Of a stretch of DNA of 64,000 nt, positions 23,801 through 38,535 are shown in pieces. Source of the DNA: Trichoplax adhaerens (Eukaryota; Placozoa; Uniplacotomia; Trichoplacea; Trichoplacidae); the NCBI RefSeq assembly GCF_000150275.1, contig NW_002060956.1, positions 711,379 through 775,378 on the forward strand, written 5' to 3'. The notes under the pieces were generated by a model. That model did no database searches. It worked only from the letters and a program-made list of their open reading frames with translations, and was not told the DNA's origin. Both the position numbers and the translations under genes were made by a program. Position 1 is the first letter of the stretch. Each line of letters begins with the position of its first letter.

Positions 23801-25942
23801 TCATTTTTGGGAAAGAACCCAAGAATATCAGACCAAGCCTTCCTACAAGATGATCAATTGAACGTGATGATTCTCCTTATATCGGGCAGTATTCAGGCTA
23901 GTTTTCTTAACGATAGTAAGAATAGCTATTCTTTCGATCTTTTATTTCCGTAAGTTTATACTTTCGATGGGGATAAAAGATTTAATATAGTTACCAGTAA
24001 AACGTCAATTACTTGCGTAACAGTGATTGTACTGTATATATTTGAATAGAGTAGTACTTCTATTATATAGACAATGCGATCGTAGCCAATACTATATATA
24101 AATCGATCAAAGGAGGTCAAGGAAGAATGTTAATATTTGTACTGAAGATGTAGTTCCTATTTGGCGCTTATTGTGGTGCAGTTTTATGCAAGTTTGCAAT
24201 ACACAATTAGAGGCGTGGTATAAGTTAGAGCCTTGGACTTCATAATTTGGTTAGATAGATGTAAAGGAACTACATTTAGCTATATGAAAGTGCATATAAC
24301 CGGTAGTATTAAAATATGGCACCCTCCCTATCAAGAAGAATTTAAGCTGACTTGTTAACTAGCTATTTAGCATAATAAAGCCCATTATTATTTACCTATT
24401 CTAATTGAATCAGAGCCCTTTCTTCTATAATTCACTCATTGTATTCTCAAATATTGTTTATATGGAAAATGGAATAGAATCACAACGAAGTAAATATTTT
24501 AGTTCGTATTATTTCCTTGTATTTTTTCAATATGATTGAATGTGATGAAGATAGAATTTCTTCGATGACAGTAATATGGAACATTGATTACATTACGTTA
24601 TAATAGCAATTGAGTAGTTGAACTACGGAAAAAGATTATTAATAATACTACGATAGGACGTTAGGAGCAGTTTATCCGCATGCAAATATTAAGTGCATCG
24701 AATACTCCAATTTTTCTTACTGTTATCGTTAGTTATTTCGTATATTAGCATAGTAAATTAAGGGCAGCTATTCTACATTTTCATAATTTCTTTTAGTTAT
24801 AGTAATTAAAACTACTTATTTCTCCTAGTCAAACGATTTTTTGCTAAATATGGGTTCGTCGTTGGTGCAATTGTTACTTTGAAACTGCATCTACTAACGT
24901 CTTTTAAAAATGAACTTGATCTTGTTGGAGCTATTGTTTTACGTTTTCATAATATATTTTAGGGGTAGTAATTAAAACTACTTATTTCTCCTAGCCAAAC
25001 TATTTATTTCTAAATATATATTTGTTGTTGGCGCAATTATGACTATTAAATTACATCTAATGCCGTCTTTTAAAAATGAACTTGATCTTATTAAAGCTGC
25101 TATACTATATTTTCATAATATCTTTAGGGGTTATCATTAAAACTGCTTACTTGGTAATTTAAGAGAAGGGATTGCTTACCCTTAAGTGTTTTTAAGTAAG
25201 AGTATCATGTCTAAATTCTGAAATTCGCATAATTAAAAAATTACTATACGTAGCGTATACAACTGCAACATATATAAGCAGTAGTATAATCAATATCATA
25301 AGGGTTCTATTACATATATCTTGATAAAAGAAACCGCCATCGATACAATCTATTCTAACTGTATACTACTATTTCAACCATATATTACCACAGTCTTATC
25401 GAATTTATTTATAATTATAGCATACCGATATTATTATTAAACAGTATCACATAACATCACAAATTAAAGCTTTGAATCATGTTACGATACTGTCACAGTA
25501 CTATACTATCTTACTGCCTTACTATAAGTACGGTACTGGTAGAAATTATGATGTTAGCTTTTATAAAATTATGACTTCATCTACAAACCTAAGTCGCTAA
25601 CTATGGCATCAGTATCAATTTTTCTGATCCTGAAGTATTCGTACCGTATTAATACAAGGCCTCAGTAAAACTTAGCTTCAAGTATCCTTAATAAACACAA
25701 GTATCTATAAACTCCAACAGACATGAATCAGCAGTTATGGGCAATAACTATAAGAGTATATAATAGTTATACCGTGTATCGAAGTTTAAGCTTCAGTTTA
25801 TAACATTTACATATTATAAAATATGAATTATTTACCTCAGTCATGAACTAAAATGATTATAGTTTTCTACTTTCTAAACTGAGATTCTTTTACTGTATTA
25901 CTGCCGTAAAATGGAGCATGAAAGGTATCAAATGCAGGATCT
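20816..25942. other. Intergenic between SHIP-like copies 1 and 2
   Basis: Five kilobases of AT-rich DNA should hold the copy 1 promoter and the copy 2 3' UTR. Short open frames at 21712-21909, 22024-22206 and 22757-22970 have no supporting splice signals or family resemblance. A diverged tandem repeat lies at 24779-25150. Confidence 0.5.
24779..25150. repeat. Diverged tandem repeat, about 165-bp unit, 2.2 copies
   Basis: The word TTTTCATAAT followed by a TAATTAAAACTACTTATTTC-type stretch recurs at about 24779, 24944 and 25110. A second shared word, TCTTTTAAAAATGAACTTGA, occurs in units one and two. Copies differ at roughly one base in six to eight, so the duplication is not recent. Confidence 0.75.
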
Positions 25943-28900
25943 TTAGGGACTTTTTGCTTCCTGTCTAGAATTTGTATTCTTTACGAAGTGAAAACTAAAA
26001 CTAAAGTAAAGCAAAGAAGTATATTACCACATTAAAATCTAACCTAGGCAATTGAATTAAATTTGACATTTTTAAAGCTATAATGCGTGTTGACGATGCA
26101 GACATACTCTATTTTTCCGATAAATTTTCCATAATATGATAGATCAACCGCTGGTGTCCTTTTATTATTTTGGTTGATGATTAAATTGAGAGGTATGCAA
26201 CCAGCACCTAGAGCAATTGAATTAGAATTTTATAAATTCATATTGCTTTACAAACCTTACTATTGTAACATTGTAAATTCTTTTACCTTTATAATGTTTG
26301 GTGTCGCTCGTTTTCAATATAGCTAGAAGAGTTTGACCGTTTAGGTATTTTAGATCTGAATCTTTGAAGTACTCTTCCTATGATTAATACGCACGAGTAA
26401 GTTTGAAAATGTTAAAATCGCTTAGATTTAACTTTCTTATAGACTGTATACTGTCCATTCTGAAGCATTAATATTTTAATTTATTGCCAATAAGAGAGTA
26501 AAAGACCTGAGAGAATTCACGAATTGTCCACTCTGGGCACTGATGACGATCTTCAAATTTTTGTCCAAATCTTGCAAACTGCTGTTCACGAACATTGAGA
26601 TTATCAGACCAATAGCTTTTGTTTGGGCCGCTGATAATTGGTGCTAACAAAGAAATAAAGTAACTTATATTTCTAATTAAACTGTACGATCAATAAGATA
26701 CTTTTTTTAGTGTTCGTAGCCGATAAAGTTGAAATTAGATTGTATCTGCACTTATGAAAGTATAGACGACTCATTAAAATACATGATTTTCATTCTGGTA
26801 CGTGATAGCTAGAACTATATTGGAATTATAATTTTTTGAGTGAATTTCATTTTTATCAAAAAGTTGCATGTACAAATATGTTAATAAATAGAATCAGGTC
26901 AAAACTTTGCCCAGTAAGTGTGTTTAATGAGTAAACGTCATAACAGCATTTGATGGCGATAACAAGAAGATGTTAGATCTGTATCAGATATCATAAATAT
27001 TATGAAAATGGAGATGCGACTAAAAATGGAATTAAGAGCTTACAATTTAAGCAATTGGAATGAAATTCCAAAATCAAGCTTTCCGTAATTTCTTGATGCG
27101 ATTTTAGCTAAAACATGAATCGAATATGAGGATCAGTTGAGTATCATTTAATGTTATAACTACAGTATTTACTTATATGATTTTAACGTTATGAAGCACT
27201 AACTGCCTACATATATGTAAAACGATTTAGAGCTCGTTTTTAAATTTATGACTAAGAAAATAAAATAATAATTGCCATGGTTTCAGTATAGCTATTTTAT
27301 TTGTATAATCTATTTATTCCTAAATGGCTATATTTGCTACGCTGAATTTATTTTGGTATATGAATGATAAGTACCGTCCGTATTCATACTAAAACACCAT
27401 CAACTTATTCAATGGTATTATCATAGATCTAAAATAAAATTTACAATCGAGGCCAGTATTCATTCGAAAGGTGTACAGCATTAACCATAAATATAGAAGA
27501 TGCTTGTAGTTAAGGTCAGTTCACTAATGCTAAGATCAACATAAACTTACTAAAACATGGACACTTATAACTTTTATATAGGCTAAGTGATCTTTTGGTT
27601 TCCAATCTTTAGGGCGTTGTGCTAGAGTAGGTTAAAAAGACATTAATATTACAGCAACATGTAACATAAAATATAAAGAGACAGTGTATAAGCATATAGG
27701 CACTTTACTATCAAGACAGTTAATAGTCCGTAGGGTACCGAAAAAAGTAAATTAATTGCTGATTTCTTTGTTTCAGTACTTATAAATGAAGACTGCATTA
27801 CTTTACAGCTACATGACTAGATTTATATTATGAACCTACATTTTCTAATTGAAAGCCATACTTCAATATTGTTATGATAGATGTCTGCTTCAAATAAGCC
27901 ATAAACCGGCAGATGATCGCTTGATTTAACATCCATCGCTGAGCCTGATCAAAATCAAAGAGTAGTACTACTTAAAATGCGAAATTAAATAGGCGAAAGA
28001 TTCACAAGTTACTTGCGATCAATTTAATGATATACTATATTGGACTGATGTGCTACAGCATAATAAAGGCCAATTTTTGGAATTTTTCTTCGTCAATTTT
28101 ATCTGGCAGAAGCAATTATGAATTACATAAAGTACGGTACTTGATGTACAATTTTAGAGGCAGATTAAGACCGAACCTATCTTGGTAGTAGAGGTGTAAG
28201 CTTATGATCCTATAAATGGATTTAATAGCGTTGTGTAGTAACAGTAGTCTCTAATAGATGGTGCAACTGTCCATTTCATTGATTTTCCCGATTGATGTTG
28301 CGTGAGAATTTGCGAATAGTATTTAAGCTTAATATGCAAAGTAACAAAAGGATTTCGGTAATTTATCGTATACGAGTAAGAAGTTAGACGGTTTATTATA
28401 GTATGCCTATCGCGGGATTCAAGTGAAAAGTTTATAGTATAGACACTACAGAGTACAAATCTTGATATGCAGTTTAAGCTTAAAGGAGACCAAAAAACAG
28501 TTCTACATATACTTTTATCTCAAGATTATATACTTATTAACGATAAGAATAAAGTGGTGATTTTATACTTAAGGTTCTTCTAACCGCTTACCATAGCATA
28601 CAAAAGGTAGCATTAACTATATAATATCGCCTAAATAACACCGATATATTATGCTTATGTGATATTGTAGAAATTGATTAATAGCAATATCGTTACTTGC
28701 CATAAGCTAAACACTTTACTTTCTGCTGTGGATAAGACTTCCATAAAATTCGATCGCACCAAGAATGAGCGTTAACGATGAGCTAATATTGTATCGGATC
28801 AAAATCCAGTATTATTAAATAAGAAATATGGCTATAATCAAGAATAGCTATCAATGTTAATATGTTGCCTTATCATTGCATATATATTGTATATTTAAGG

Positions 28901-31900
28901 AAATAAAGACAAGTCAAGAAAGATAATATCCGTCATCAAATATTTCATTCACTCACCTTATTTTTACCTTTATTTTTGTAACACATGTAACGGTTGTTTG
29001 AACCAACAACCAAGCGATAGGTAGGTGCGAAATCAATTTGCTTTTCCTCTATCAATCACGAATAAAAGGGAATATTGTATTTAAAAATTGGTGAATGCTA
29101 ATATAACGGTAAAAAAAAGAAATAGTTTGATTTGGAAGCTTAAAGATACTAAAAAGCGACAACTAATTTTAGGTACAACATCTATCAATAATATTTATAC
29201 TCTGATACAGAGGATTAATGGGTCTTTGTGCTATGTAAAATAAAAAAAATTTAAATTGAATAAATCAACATACCCCAATCAAAAAAGATTATTCCATCGC
29301 TTTTCTGTTGATTAAGTTGGTCCTTATTCAGAAGGCCTGTAAATTGTTTATTGATCACTTTCTCATTGACTTCCTACACGTATAGAGTAATTTTATCATT
29401 ATTATTACGGTTCAATGTCGATAATTATACGTGTTGTACCGTATTTGATCAATTATCATTATGATTCATATTAATTAAGACATGCAGCTACATCAGTAAT
29501 GGTAAAAAGATTGCTATCATATCCTGCGACCTTATCTAGAATTTATATTAGCATCAGTATTACAGTAGTAATAATAGCTTTCCGTAAATTCTATTTTTTC
29601 TTATAATAATCAGCCAATTGATTAACTAAAATTAATGGTAATGTTGCAAAATGGAATTGTTTTCATTCATTTTATAGCTTTACAACCCTGTATTTTCTTA
29701 TCTTATTATGCTAGAAATGGATAGTCTACAAGGTTAACCATAATACCTTCAATATGATTTAAACTTACGCTTATATTCGCATCAACACGGTAATTTAAAT
29801 CTCCAAACCAAAATATATGATGAAATTGATGAGTGACATCTTGTAGCTTCGATTGAAAATTTCCTAGGCGCAAATTTTGGGCAATTCGTTGAACTTCATC
29901 ATTTCGCCTATCATTGAAGTGTTAGTCATAGTTGATAAATCTGTTAAAGAAGTTCAGTAAGTTGATTTTCGAAGTTTTCAGGCTTTTGCTAGATATTCGT
30001 ATATCTTACTTTACTAGGTTTTCTGCTCTTGCAGCCAAGTGACTATTAATGAAACAAAAATGGGTTTGATGGAGCTGAAAGGAAATGGCTACTGCACCTT
30101 TGTTGCCTAAAGAAAATATAAGAAATTATTGTTTCACAAAGAATAAGGTTTAGGTGAATTATATCGCACAGATCCAAGGTAGTCAAGGCGAAATAATAGC
30201 ATGTAATAATTTACCAAATCTTGGAACTCCAGGTATATTACCAGTTCTAACAAAGTCATGTTTGATATTAGTGATCACTTTATGGTAATCAAGGCTACAG
30301 AATACTGCAATCTTCATTTGAACTAAGCCTAGTGCATCCAGCTATAAAAATAGAAACAGAGATAATTCTTTAATTTACCGCAGTAGGTTATGTTTTTACA
30401 GTCTGTTCCGTTACTTCGAATATTTTTTAGCACTATTTTATTCAGTTAAAAAGTCAAATGAATGTATCCTAATAATTAGACACGATATATTTCTGAAATT
30501 AGCTGTAATAATGAAAATTCTAATTTATAATATTAGCAAACTGATTTAATATATTTTTAACTATTAAACAAGTCTAGTTTAACAAATAAATACTTTATCT
30601 TGCATTACTATAAATACTGTATTATTTACTGAGTTTAATATGCATTATATATTATTTAAGGAATTATGCTGCTTTTGTCATCAACAAAAATTCTATTGTA
30701 GTACACTAAATTTTAGCTTGATGCATACGATTAGCTATGATATATTTAGGTAATAAGTATTTTATCTTATACAAGCTACATCGCCGGTTCCGTGAATGAA
30801 TCATTGATCCCCTTAAATTACGTAGCTTAATTTTATATTGATCAATGCTTAAATTAATATTATTGGCAGGTATATTTTATATCATAAAGTTTGGCTGAGT
30901 AAAATAAGGTTATATACGACGCAAGTTAATATTCTTTAAGACTGTGTGTTCTCATGATATCGAATGCGCATGCAATATTTACACTACTAGACATACACAC
31001 TTGTACGGTATAGTTTTCTCTAGCTGAAAGAGCTTAATATCGTAGCGGCGTCATGTTAAATTTTCGTCATCAATCAACCTCGGGCTTTAAGTTCAGTAAT
31101 TTTGCAATGCTATTAATAATGTTATACTGTTATTACTGTACCTTTACACTACGCTACTGTAGATGCTTCTTGCTGCCATACTGAATGAAATAATGAACTG
31201 TTTTGGCAATTTGAAATAACCAGATACGTGCAGTATATTGCAAAATACTCAACATACTATATTTAAGAAAGGAATTTTCATCAGAAATTACTTTTATAAA
31301 CTGAACATTAGAATAAAAATTGTGAAAGAGTAAGGATTCCTCTATTTCAGTGTATCGGCATACAGCTTACGAAAGATCCTAAGTAATATACCTACCTTCA
31401 CGTAAAATTTTGCAGTCATTTGGTTTAATAAATTTTTCACATGATTAGTCCAGGTTGTAAGATTACTCATTCCACTCTCCTGAGTAATACAAATTACAAA
31501 TTAATTCATAATTTAATCTAATGTTTTAAAATCTTAATGAAATGTTAATGCAAACTTATCCTATATATTACTCTTTATGTATTCGTACCTGAGTACCAAT
31601 AACGTAAATATCATACCCTTCCTGTAAAGATGAAGATATATTGGTGGATCCTTGGCATGTTAGCCAAGGTCGAATATTTGGAGCTTTAGAGAGATTTCCA
31701 CCTAACGTTGTTATTTAATACGATTCAAATAAAAGCGAGAATTCCTATTAATAATCGCTTATTTCTATTACTTTTATCTTTATCATATCTAAAGCCTTAC
31801 TTATCATCATTAATTTAAATTATTATATACGCTACCCATATTCCATGTGCCAACAAATATTTTGACTTTTGCTTTAGGCGTCAAATCACTGCTGAGACTA

Positions 31901-34900
31901 TCTAAAATACCGTAGAATTTGTCCAGATCCTGATATCGTAATAAATCGTATACAAAAGAATGATCAATCAATATGTTAGAGATTTATTATAGCAGACAAT
32001 CTCCTCTAAATCAGCTAAAATCTATTTCTATCTTGATTTTTACCAAATGGTTAATATTAACAAATACAGCCATTAATGTACGAGAAGAGCTAATATCATA
32101 TTATCACTACATGTTCAATTCATTAATTTTACATTTTTGTCATGGAATTCGATGATTTTTGGCCAATTTTCATGATGGTTTGCATAATTAATAAGAATAC
32201 TTTTTGCACTCTCGTCTTTCTTTACAGTTCGAACTAAAATGAAATTAGTAGCAATAGTTCAGAAAAAATGCTACTAATATTGGATTACACTGCAAAAATT
32301 GGTAACAATCCTCTAATAAGTATTATGATCTGTAATAGAAGTAAATAATTATGAGATTTTTATTTATACATATTGTCAGAATATCTAGCTTCTAATAATT
32401 AAATTTATTAATTATTGGTTGCAAACGTTATAAGTTAAGAGAAGATAGAGACATCAATACTCTGCTAAATTTCTTATATCTTCCTGTAAACTTAAAGGAA
32501 TCTACTGTATTATCATTTTAATTTATAAAATACAACTGGTTGTCATATATAAAGTCATAGGCTACAGAGATATTATACCTGATCACTCTATCTGAGAATC
32601 TTATTTCTAATAATAAACTTAAAGAAATCAATTATGCTTATTGCTGTAACTTATGAAATATATCCGACTATTACTTAGAAATTTATAAATTAGAAAAATG
32701 CTTACTAGTGATGTTGATTATGTCTTAACTAACTGACTTAAACGGGAACTTGAAGCTATCCATTATTATAGTCTCCAGGGCATTATTATAAATACTCAAA
32801 AGTGCACTGGTTTATTGATATATCTAATAATATATTATTCGAGCTATTAACTTAAGATTTACGAAAATTCCAAGACATTTAGAAATTACTTTCTGCAGTT
32901 GAAATATCTTCCATCAAGTTGCTACTTTGATGTTTGTCTTGAAAGCTAATGATTGCTGTTTCTAAGTTAGATAAAATAACCATTGATACATAAATGGTAA
33001 TATCAGTTTACAACATTACGGAATATAACAATCTAATTTGTTCTACCTTTCCCTAAATTCAACTTTATCAAGACATCATTTCGTATGTTTTTGCTAAGTA
33101 GCAAAGTTGCATTAGCCTAAAAAAACTTAGTCCATGAGAACACTAATTTAAAGCTATCGTATATTCAATAAATCAAGTTAAATGAACAGTTTTTGGTTAT
33201 GATAATGATAAAGCTACTAAACCTCAAAGTTTGGTTGAGGTTCTTGATCCGAGAACAGCGTAGATTCATTGAATGCGAACATATTTTGACCTTCATGAGA
33301 AGTATCTGGCTCTGACATGGTTTGTATTGGATTCGTATTACGCTCTAACGTAGAAAATTGAAGCTTGTCGTAGTTTTCATTATCTATGTCTTCATCGTCA
33401 GAATTACGATCTGTTCTTTCGGAAATATCAACAAATTCGTAAGATTCTGCATGATTAAATTCGTTGATATTTGTAGCGGCTTTAACTTCCATCATTTTAT
33501 AAAACTAGAAATGGATAAAATTTATAACATATCAAATATCATCAACTATGCTTTAAATCACAATTTTATTTAGAATTTTTATTTGATTACGGCTAATAAT
33601 CTTTGAAAGCATTATAAATATAAATCACTGTCTATATCATAAGTGAAAGGTTTATGTATATTAAAATTAATGGAAAGACCAATTTGATATGTGATTCATT
33701 CGATCACAACTATAAAATTTTTAAGCTTAAAGTATAAAACTAATATTGCTTAATCGTAGAGAGAGTCTATACATGCAGTAAAAAATAACGATGAAAGCAT
33801 AAATTATAACAGAAATTATACAGGAAAATATATTTTCTTTTAAGATTTGACGTGACAATTTTAAAAATTATATAAAGCTAATATCAGTACATTCTCGCAG
33901 AAGAGCAGACATTTATTAAAGTGGGATAATTTACGCAATATTTATCAGTAATTGTATACAGTCTTCGCTATTTACTACAATGATTTAATATTATATAGCC
34001 TGTTTATGGTATATGATGTATCTAATTTTACAATCCTGTTATCTGCATGTGTTCTCACTCTAAAATTATAAATACTGATGATTTCTGCCTCAGATTTGTT
34101 TTGTTGCACTTGTTGGTGTTAGTATCTACTCACGTTACTTCACGACAGCTTACACGCTGATCTACTAGAAACTACCACACTGAACCTAGTTATTCTCTAC
34201 AATAAATATCTCTTTTTCTAATAATCCCCGTATCATTATTGTGAAATGCCTAAGGAGTCCACGTTCGCAGACTCTTTGAACCCTCCATCGCAGTAATCAT
34301 TGCTACGAATTTTATCTGTCTTAGTGATTTAATTACATAAATTGGTAAAGATTGAATATACAGTATATCAACCATCATACGTACTTTCTTATGGATTTCT
34401 GTTATGAGATTTTTGCAGACCTCAAACTGGCATACCATGTCACCTAATGTCATTTGACGGTTTTTCCATTCATCAGTACGGGTAAGAAACTTGCAGGGAA
34501 TTTCCGATGGCTATAATCATAAGTACGTATACACTTAAAATAAAAGCTCTCATGATATTGATAGATAAAGCCAAAATTTTTATTAAAGCTTGCGATAGAG
34601 AAATTTGGACATGGTTAGTTATTTCGATAAAATTATAAACTAGTACTCCGTTATTCATCATAAATATTAATTATTTTATTCTGTTTTGAGTACAGTATGA
34701 TATTAATTATTTTTAATCATTAATTTAAAAATTCCTTTCATTCTTACTTCTGTTAACCGCATAAGTACTTGCTCTAGATTCTTCAGATAGTTATAATATC
34801 CATCCATTTCCCTATCAGATGAGGATATTTTACAAAAATATTGTATCATGAAATCTTAATTCTAATAAAATAGAGGTATAGGCATTCATTATATATGAAA

Positions 34901-37900
34901 TAAGATGGTTGATAAACTTATGTTCATGGGCAAAGATTTAAAAGTCTAATTTAATATTAAATTCAGAATATTTAAAATGCATCGTTTGAACTACCGATAG
35001 ATATAATATGAAAATTTGTAAACTAATATGCTACAGATATTTTACTTAGTTGAAGTATTGCACATAAATTACTTTTTATATAAGCTCCTTAAAAGGTGAT
35101 ATAGCATATTAATTTCTGAAGATCCTGTGCTTATACTAAACTAGCTAAATTCTTCTGTGGGGCATACTTATCATCTACAGTAAGCATTTCAGGAAGGCAT
35201 TGTTGCGTACTCTAATTTGTAAATTTTGATAAGTATTCTGATTTACGTAAGGATTATGTATATTTAGCATATAAGCCATTTGAAGTACTCAACAAAATTA
35301 TACGGGATAGTATATTTATAAAATGAGGATATTTAAATTTTAGGCTATATTAGGTCTCATATAATACACTAAAGCGTGACATCGCAAATACAGATGTGGT
35401 TTAGTTCTAGATCATGTCAATATTACGAACTTACTTATTTACTTTACTAGCTAAGGATAGCAAAAGCGTCTCAAGGCGTTCACACGATAATTCTCCATTT
35501 TGAATACCTTCGACGTCTTTGTTAATGCCTTGCCTGAGATAGTCCTGCAGTAGTTGTGTCTCCTGGTAACCATATCTAATTGTAGGAAATAAATAAATAA
35601 TGCTATGTAGTAAATCACTATGTATATTCGATGTCATCTCGAAAAAGCTATAAATTCAGCAATGTAATAGGGGAGACATGATTTACGTATTTATGAACCC
35701 TGGATGAATTATCTAATAGGATGTATCAAACTTTATTTTTAAAAGCGTATTATTGATCACAACAGTTTCTAGAAAACTTTAATAAGGGCCTACATCCACA
35801 ATTATGATTAATTTTCCGATAACTCGATAAGCTTTGAATATATCAGTGGCGAAGTATCGTTATTTATTAAGGTGTATCTAGCAAGTTATAATCCCAAAAT
35901 TGACTGTATTGTAGGTAAATTCTCTGATTATGAATAGCTATGTTATTGCTACCGAAATAAGCTTTACGTAAGTATAAGTACTAAATTCTTACGATAATCT
36001 TCCAAATTGTCTATGAGCTTCCTCAAAAACTTCATTATGATGCCGGTTGGAAGAAATACCTATACAATTTTAATATACCCAATTAAGTTAGAAAGCTGGT
36101 AGAAAATAACATGAATAGAACATTGGGTCATGCTATTGCTGCAACCATACGAATAGAAGTATATGTTCCAATACATATAGGCATGGGTATAATTCGGATA
36201 ACTAATCAAACTATTTCATTACCAATTGTCAACTGACAAAATTTTAGCCCAGTAAACGAAAGTGTGGCGAGAATCGATCAGTTGACATATAATAATTTAC
36301 TGTTAATCGATAGCATTTAATTTCTAGAGAAGTTAGAAAATACGAACTAGCTGAAAGTTATGATTATAAAGTGATCATGAGTTTAGAAATCTTACAAAAT
36401 CACAGAAACGTTGGTTATTCTATAAAATTCTCAAATTTGCAAATAAGTGGAACTTATGAAAGTAGACTACTGCAATAAATGAAGATATGATTCACCAAAA
36501 GTATTCAAGAAAGAATATTAATAAGTAGTGACGGTTAGAGTTGAGCAATGCCTCAAATGATAAAACCGAGTTGTCCATAGCAATCAACTATTGTACTGGT
36601 ATATTCAGGATTAGAGACCGGATCAACCGAACCTAATAATGAACTTAGTACAATAATTTAATTTATTTTGAACTATAAATAGCGGACAATGAAGCTGACC
36701 AATAATGATAAAATCTTGTAAATAGGCTGATAAATAAATCTTTAGAGAGAATGGTAACTTACTGTTTCTGGGAATCTTATCTATCCCGTAAACACCCTCC
36801 TCACGACGGCGAAAATTCAAAATATCGCTAACGTTGTCAAAAACCAGTTGATTGCCATCATCCTATAGGAATCAATATTAATCATAATTTAACCGAAATT
36901 ATCTACGCAAGGAACTTTATCTCGTATTAATAGCTGCTAAGCTTTGGCTCATGAAGAACTAATGAAGAACAATTGAGAAGACGGTATGTAATTTATTGTT
37001 GAATTTCTGTATATCCTAGTATAAGCTTTTATTTTCACCATATTAACTACGATATTGCTTATTAACTACGGTATTACTGTTAGGAGGAAATTATTTCCAT
37101 ACCCATGTTGTTGACTAGACATGAATTTGTCGTAGTTATACTATTACTAAAGAATTTAATCAATTTGTTTCACATTAACAATTTATTTTTCTTCTCTCTG
37201 CTAATAGTTGCTACATATTGATCCCGAAGAGGTAGGTTTCCTTATGTAACAGACTTATACCAGAGCTGAATAAAATAGGCTTAAAATTGGAATCTGTAGT
37301 TAATAATCTTACCGCAAAGCGATCTCCTCGGATGATGTGAATGTGAGGTTTTCTAAAAGCAAGAGAATTCAGTTTATGGGCATGGCTAGTTTCTTTGGCG
37401 TCAAGCTGCTAACAATGTGCAATTATGCTGTAGCAATATACTTCATTTTATTTATTAAATTGTCAAGATATTTAAATTACGTTATACTTCAAGATAATAG
37501 ATTTTAGTCGGTGAGGTTGATTACCTTTGATTAGCTGGGGTTTGTTCTCCTTTAATATTTTTAAATGGATTTGTTGAAGTCTTAATTGAAGATCCTGGCG
37601 TCAATTGTGCATCATTTGATCGAGGCTGATTGTGGGAATTGGTTGGAATAGGCTGAGGTAGTGGACGAGCTTGATGGTGATTTAAATGTGTTTCTGCTAC
37701 ATTAAGAGGGGTTAATGTCTTAAAGACCAATTTAAAGTTGTCTTTATAATAGGCAGTAACTGAGTTGAGGTCCGTAAAATATTTTAAATTTTCTGGGATG
37801 CCTCCAGGTTTACTCTTAAAGTAAAATGATGGAATATTGAGATGTTAATATTACATATTATTGCCAAGTACTGACGGTAAAACCAATACAGTAGTTAAGT

Positions 37901-38535
37901 TGTCTATTCTAACTCAAAGATATGGAATTCTAGGATTTAGATGATCTATTACTTACAACTTCCGGGACAATAATCCTGGTCGGCGTAATAATAATACGAT
38001 GATGATAAATTTTCCCATCCCAGCTATGAATCACAAAAAGAAGAGAAATAAAGTTGAGTTCTGGTTGCAGCTTTAGGCGTAACTTTTACATAACTGGTTC
38101 GTATTATTCAGAATATTAGAGTTAGATAATTTCATCTATGAGATAGATAGATAGATATTTGCTCAGATCATTTAATTAAGCAGTATTCCAATTCAGTAGC
38201 TGTACAGTACTCGTATGTAAGAGCTAAAATTCGAAAGGTTATACGTATACTCGTGTTTTATTTCAGTATTAGCTTGTAACTGGACTTTACTATCTGCTAA
38301 ATTTATTGGTTTAACTTCTATATTTACATGGATTGAATAAATTAGGATAGAAGAAGTTGAGTTGATCGACTTACTAAGCAGTAATGGTTAAATCGCCTTT
38401 AGCACTTCCGCTAGGCCTAATTACAAATGCTCCCTGCATTTCAGTTGCTTGAACCAGTTCAACAGCTTTTTCGGCAGTAAGCGATGGATCATAAGCTTGA
38501 CATGACAACAACTTGGAATTAATGTTGGAAGCCAT
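25943..38535 (-). CDS. INPP5D-like: SHIP-like inositol polyphosphate 5-phosphatase, copy 2 (SH2, linker, catalytic, C2)
   Basis: Start ATG at 38535. Well-supported exons: 38375-38535, 37957-38023, 37525-37814, 31836-31929, 31589-31701, 31396-31479, 30215-30341, 30010-30106, 29769-29907, 29274-29373, 28957-29048, 28701-28782, 27862-27944, about 26515-26638, about 26287-26377, about 26107-26217 and 25943-25964. N-terminal linker exons lie near 37320-37390, 36770-36860, 35450-35600, 34395-34530 and 33225-33503. The SH2 carries [10 protein letters not shown] and KIYHHRI. Catalytic motifs are intact: [11 protein letters not shown] followed by Glu, [30 protein letters not shown] (the usual Pro before it is His) and [11 protein letters not shown]2-like segment follows ([20 protein letters not shown]). 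The family removes the 5-phosphate of PI(3,4,5)P3 at membranes after docking to phosphotyrosine. One intron uses a GC donor at 28700. Several linker junctions were not closed in phase. Confidence 0.88.
28701..31929 (-). other. Catalytic 5-phosphatase core of SHIP-like copy 2
   Basis: Nine consecutive exons hold the metal-binding Asn (GTWNMG), Glu, NSHL, the WFGDLNYR signature and SWCDRIL; the SDHLPV exon follows at 27862-27944. Exon lengths 97, 139, 100, 92 and 82 equal those of copy 3, which supports both models. Confidence 0.9.
36770..37390 (-). other. Possible second SH2-like segment in copy 2
   Basis: Two exons after the first SH2 read [13 protein letters not shown] and [20 protein letters not shown]. 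This order (two strands, then a helix beginning FDNVSDIL) resembles the second half of an SH2 fold. No FLVR-type strand was found before it, and the entry phase did not close, so this could equally be a plain linker. Confidence 0.35.
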
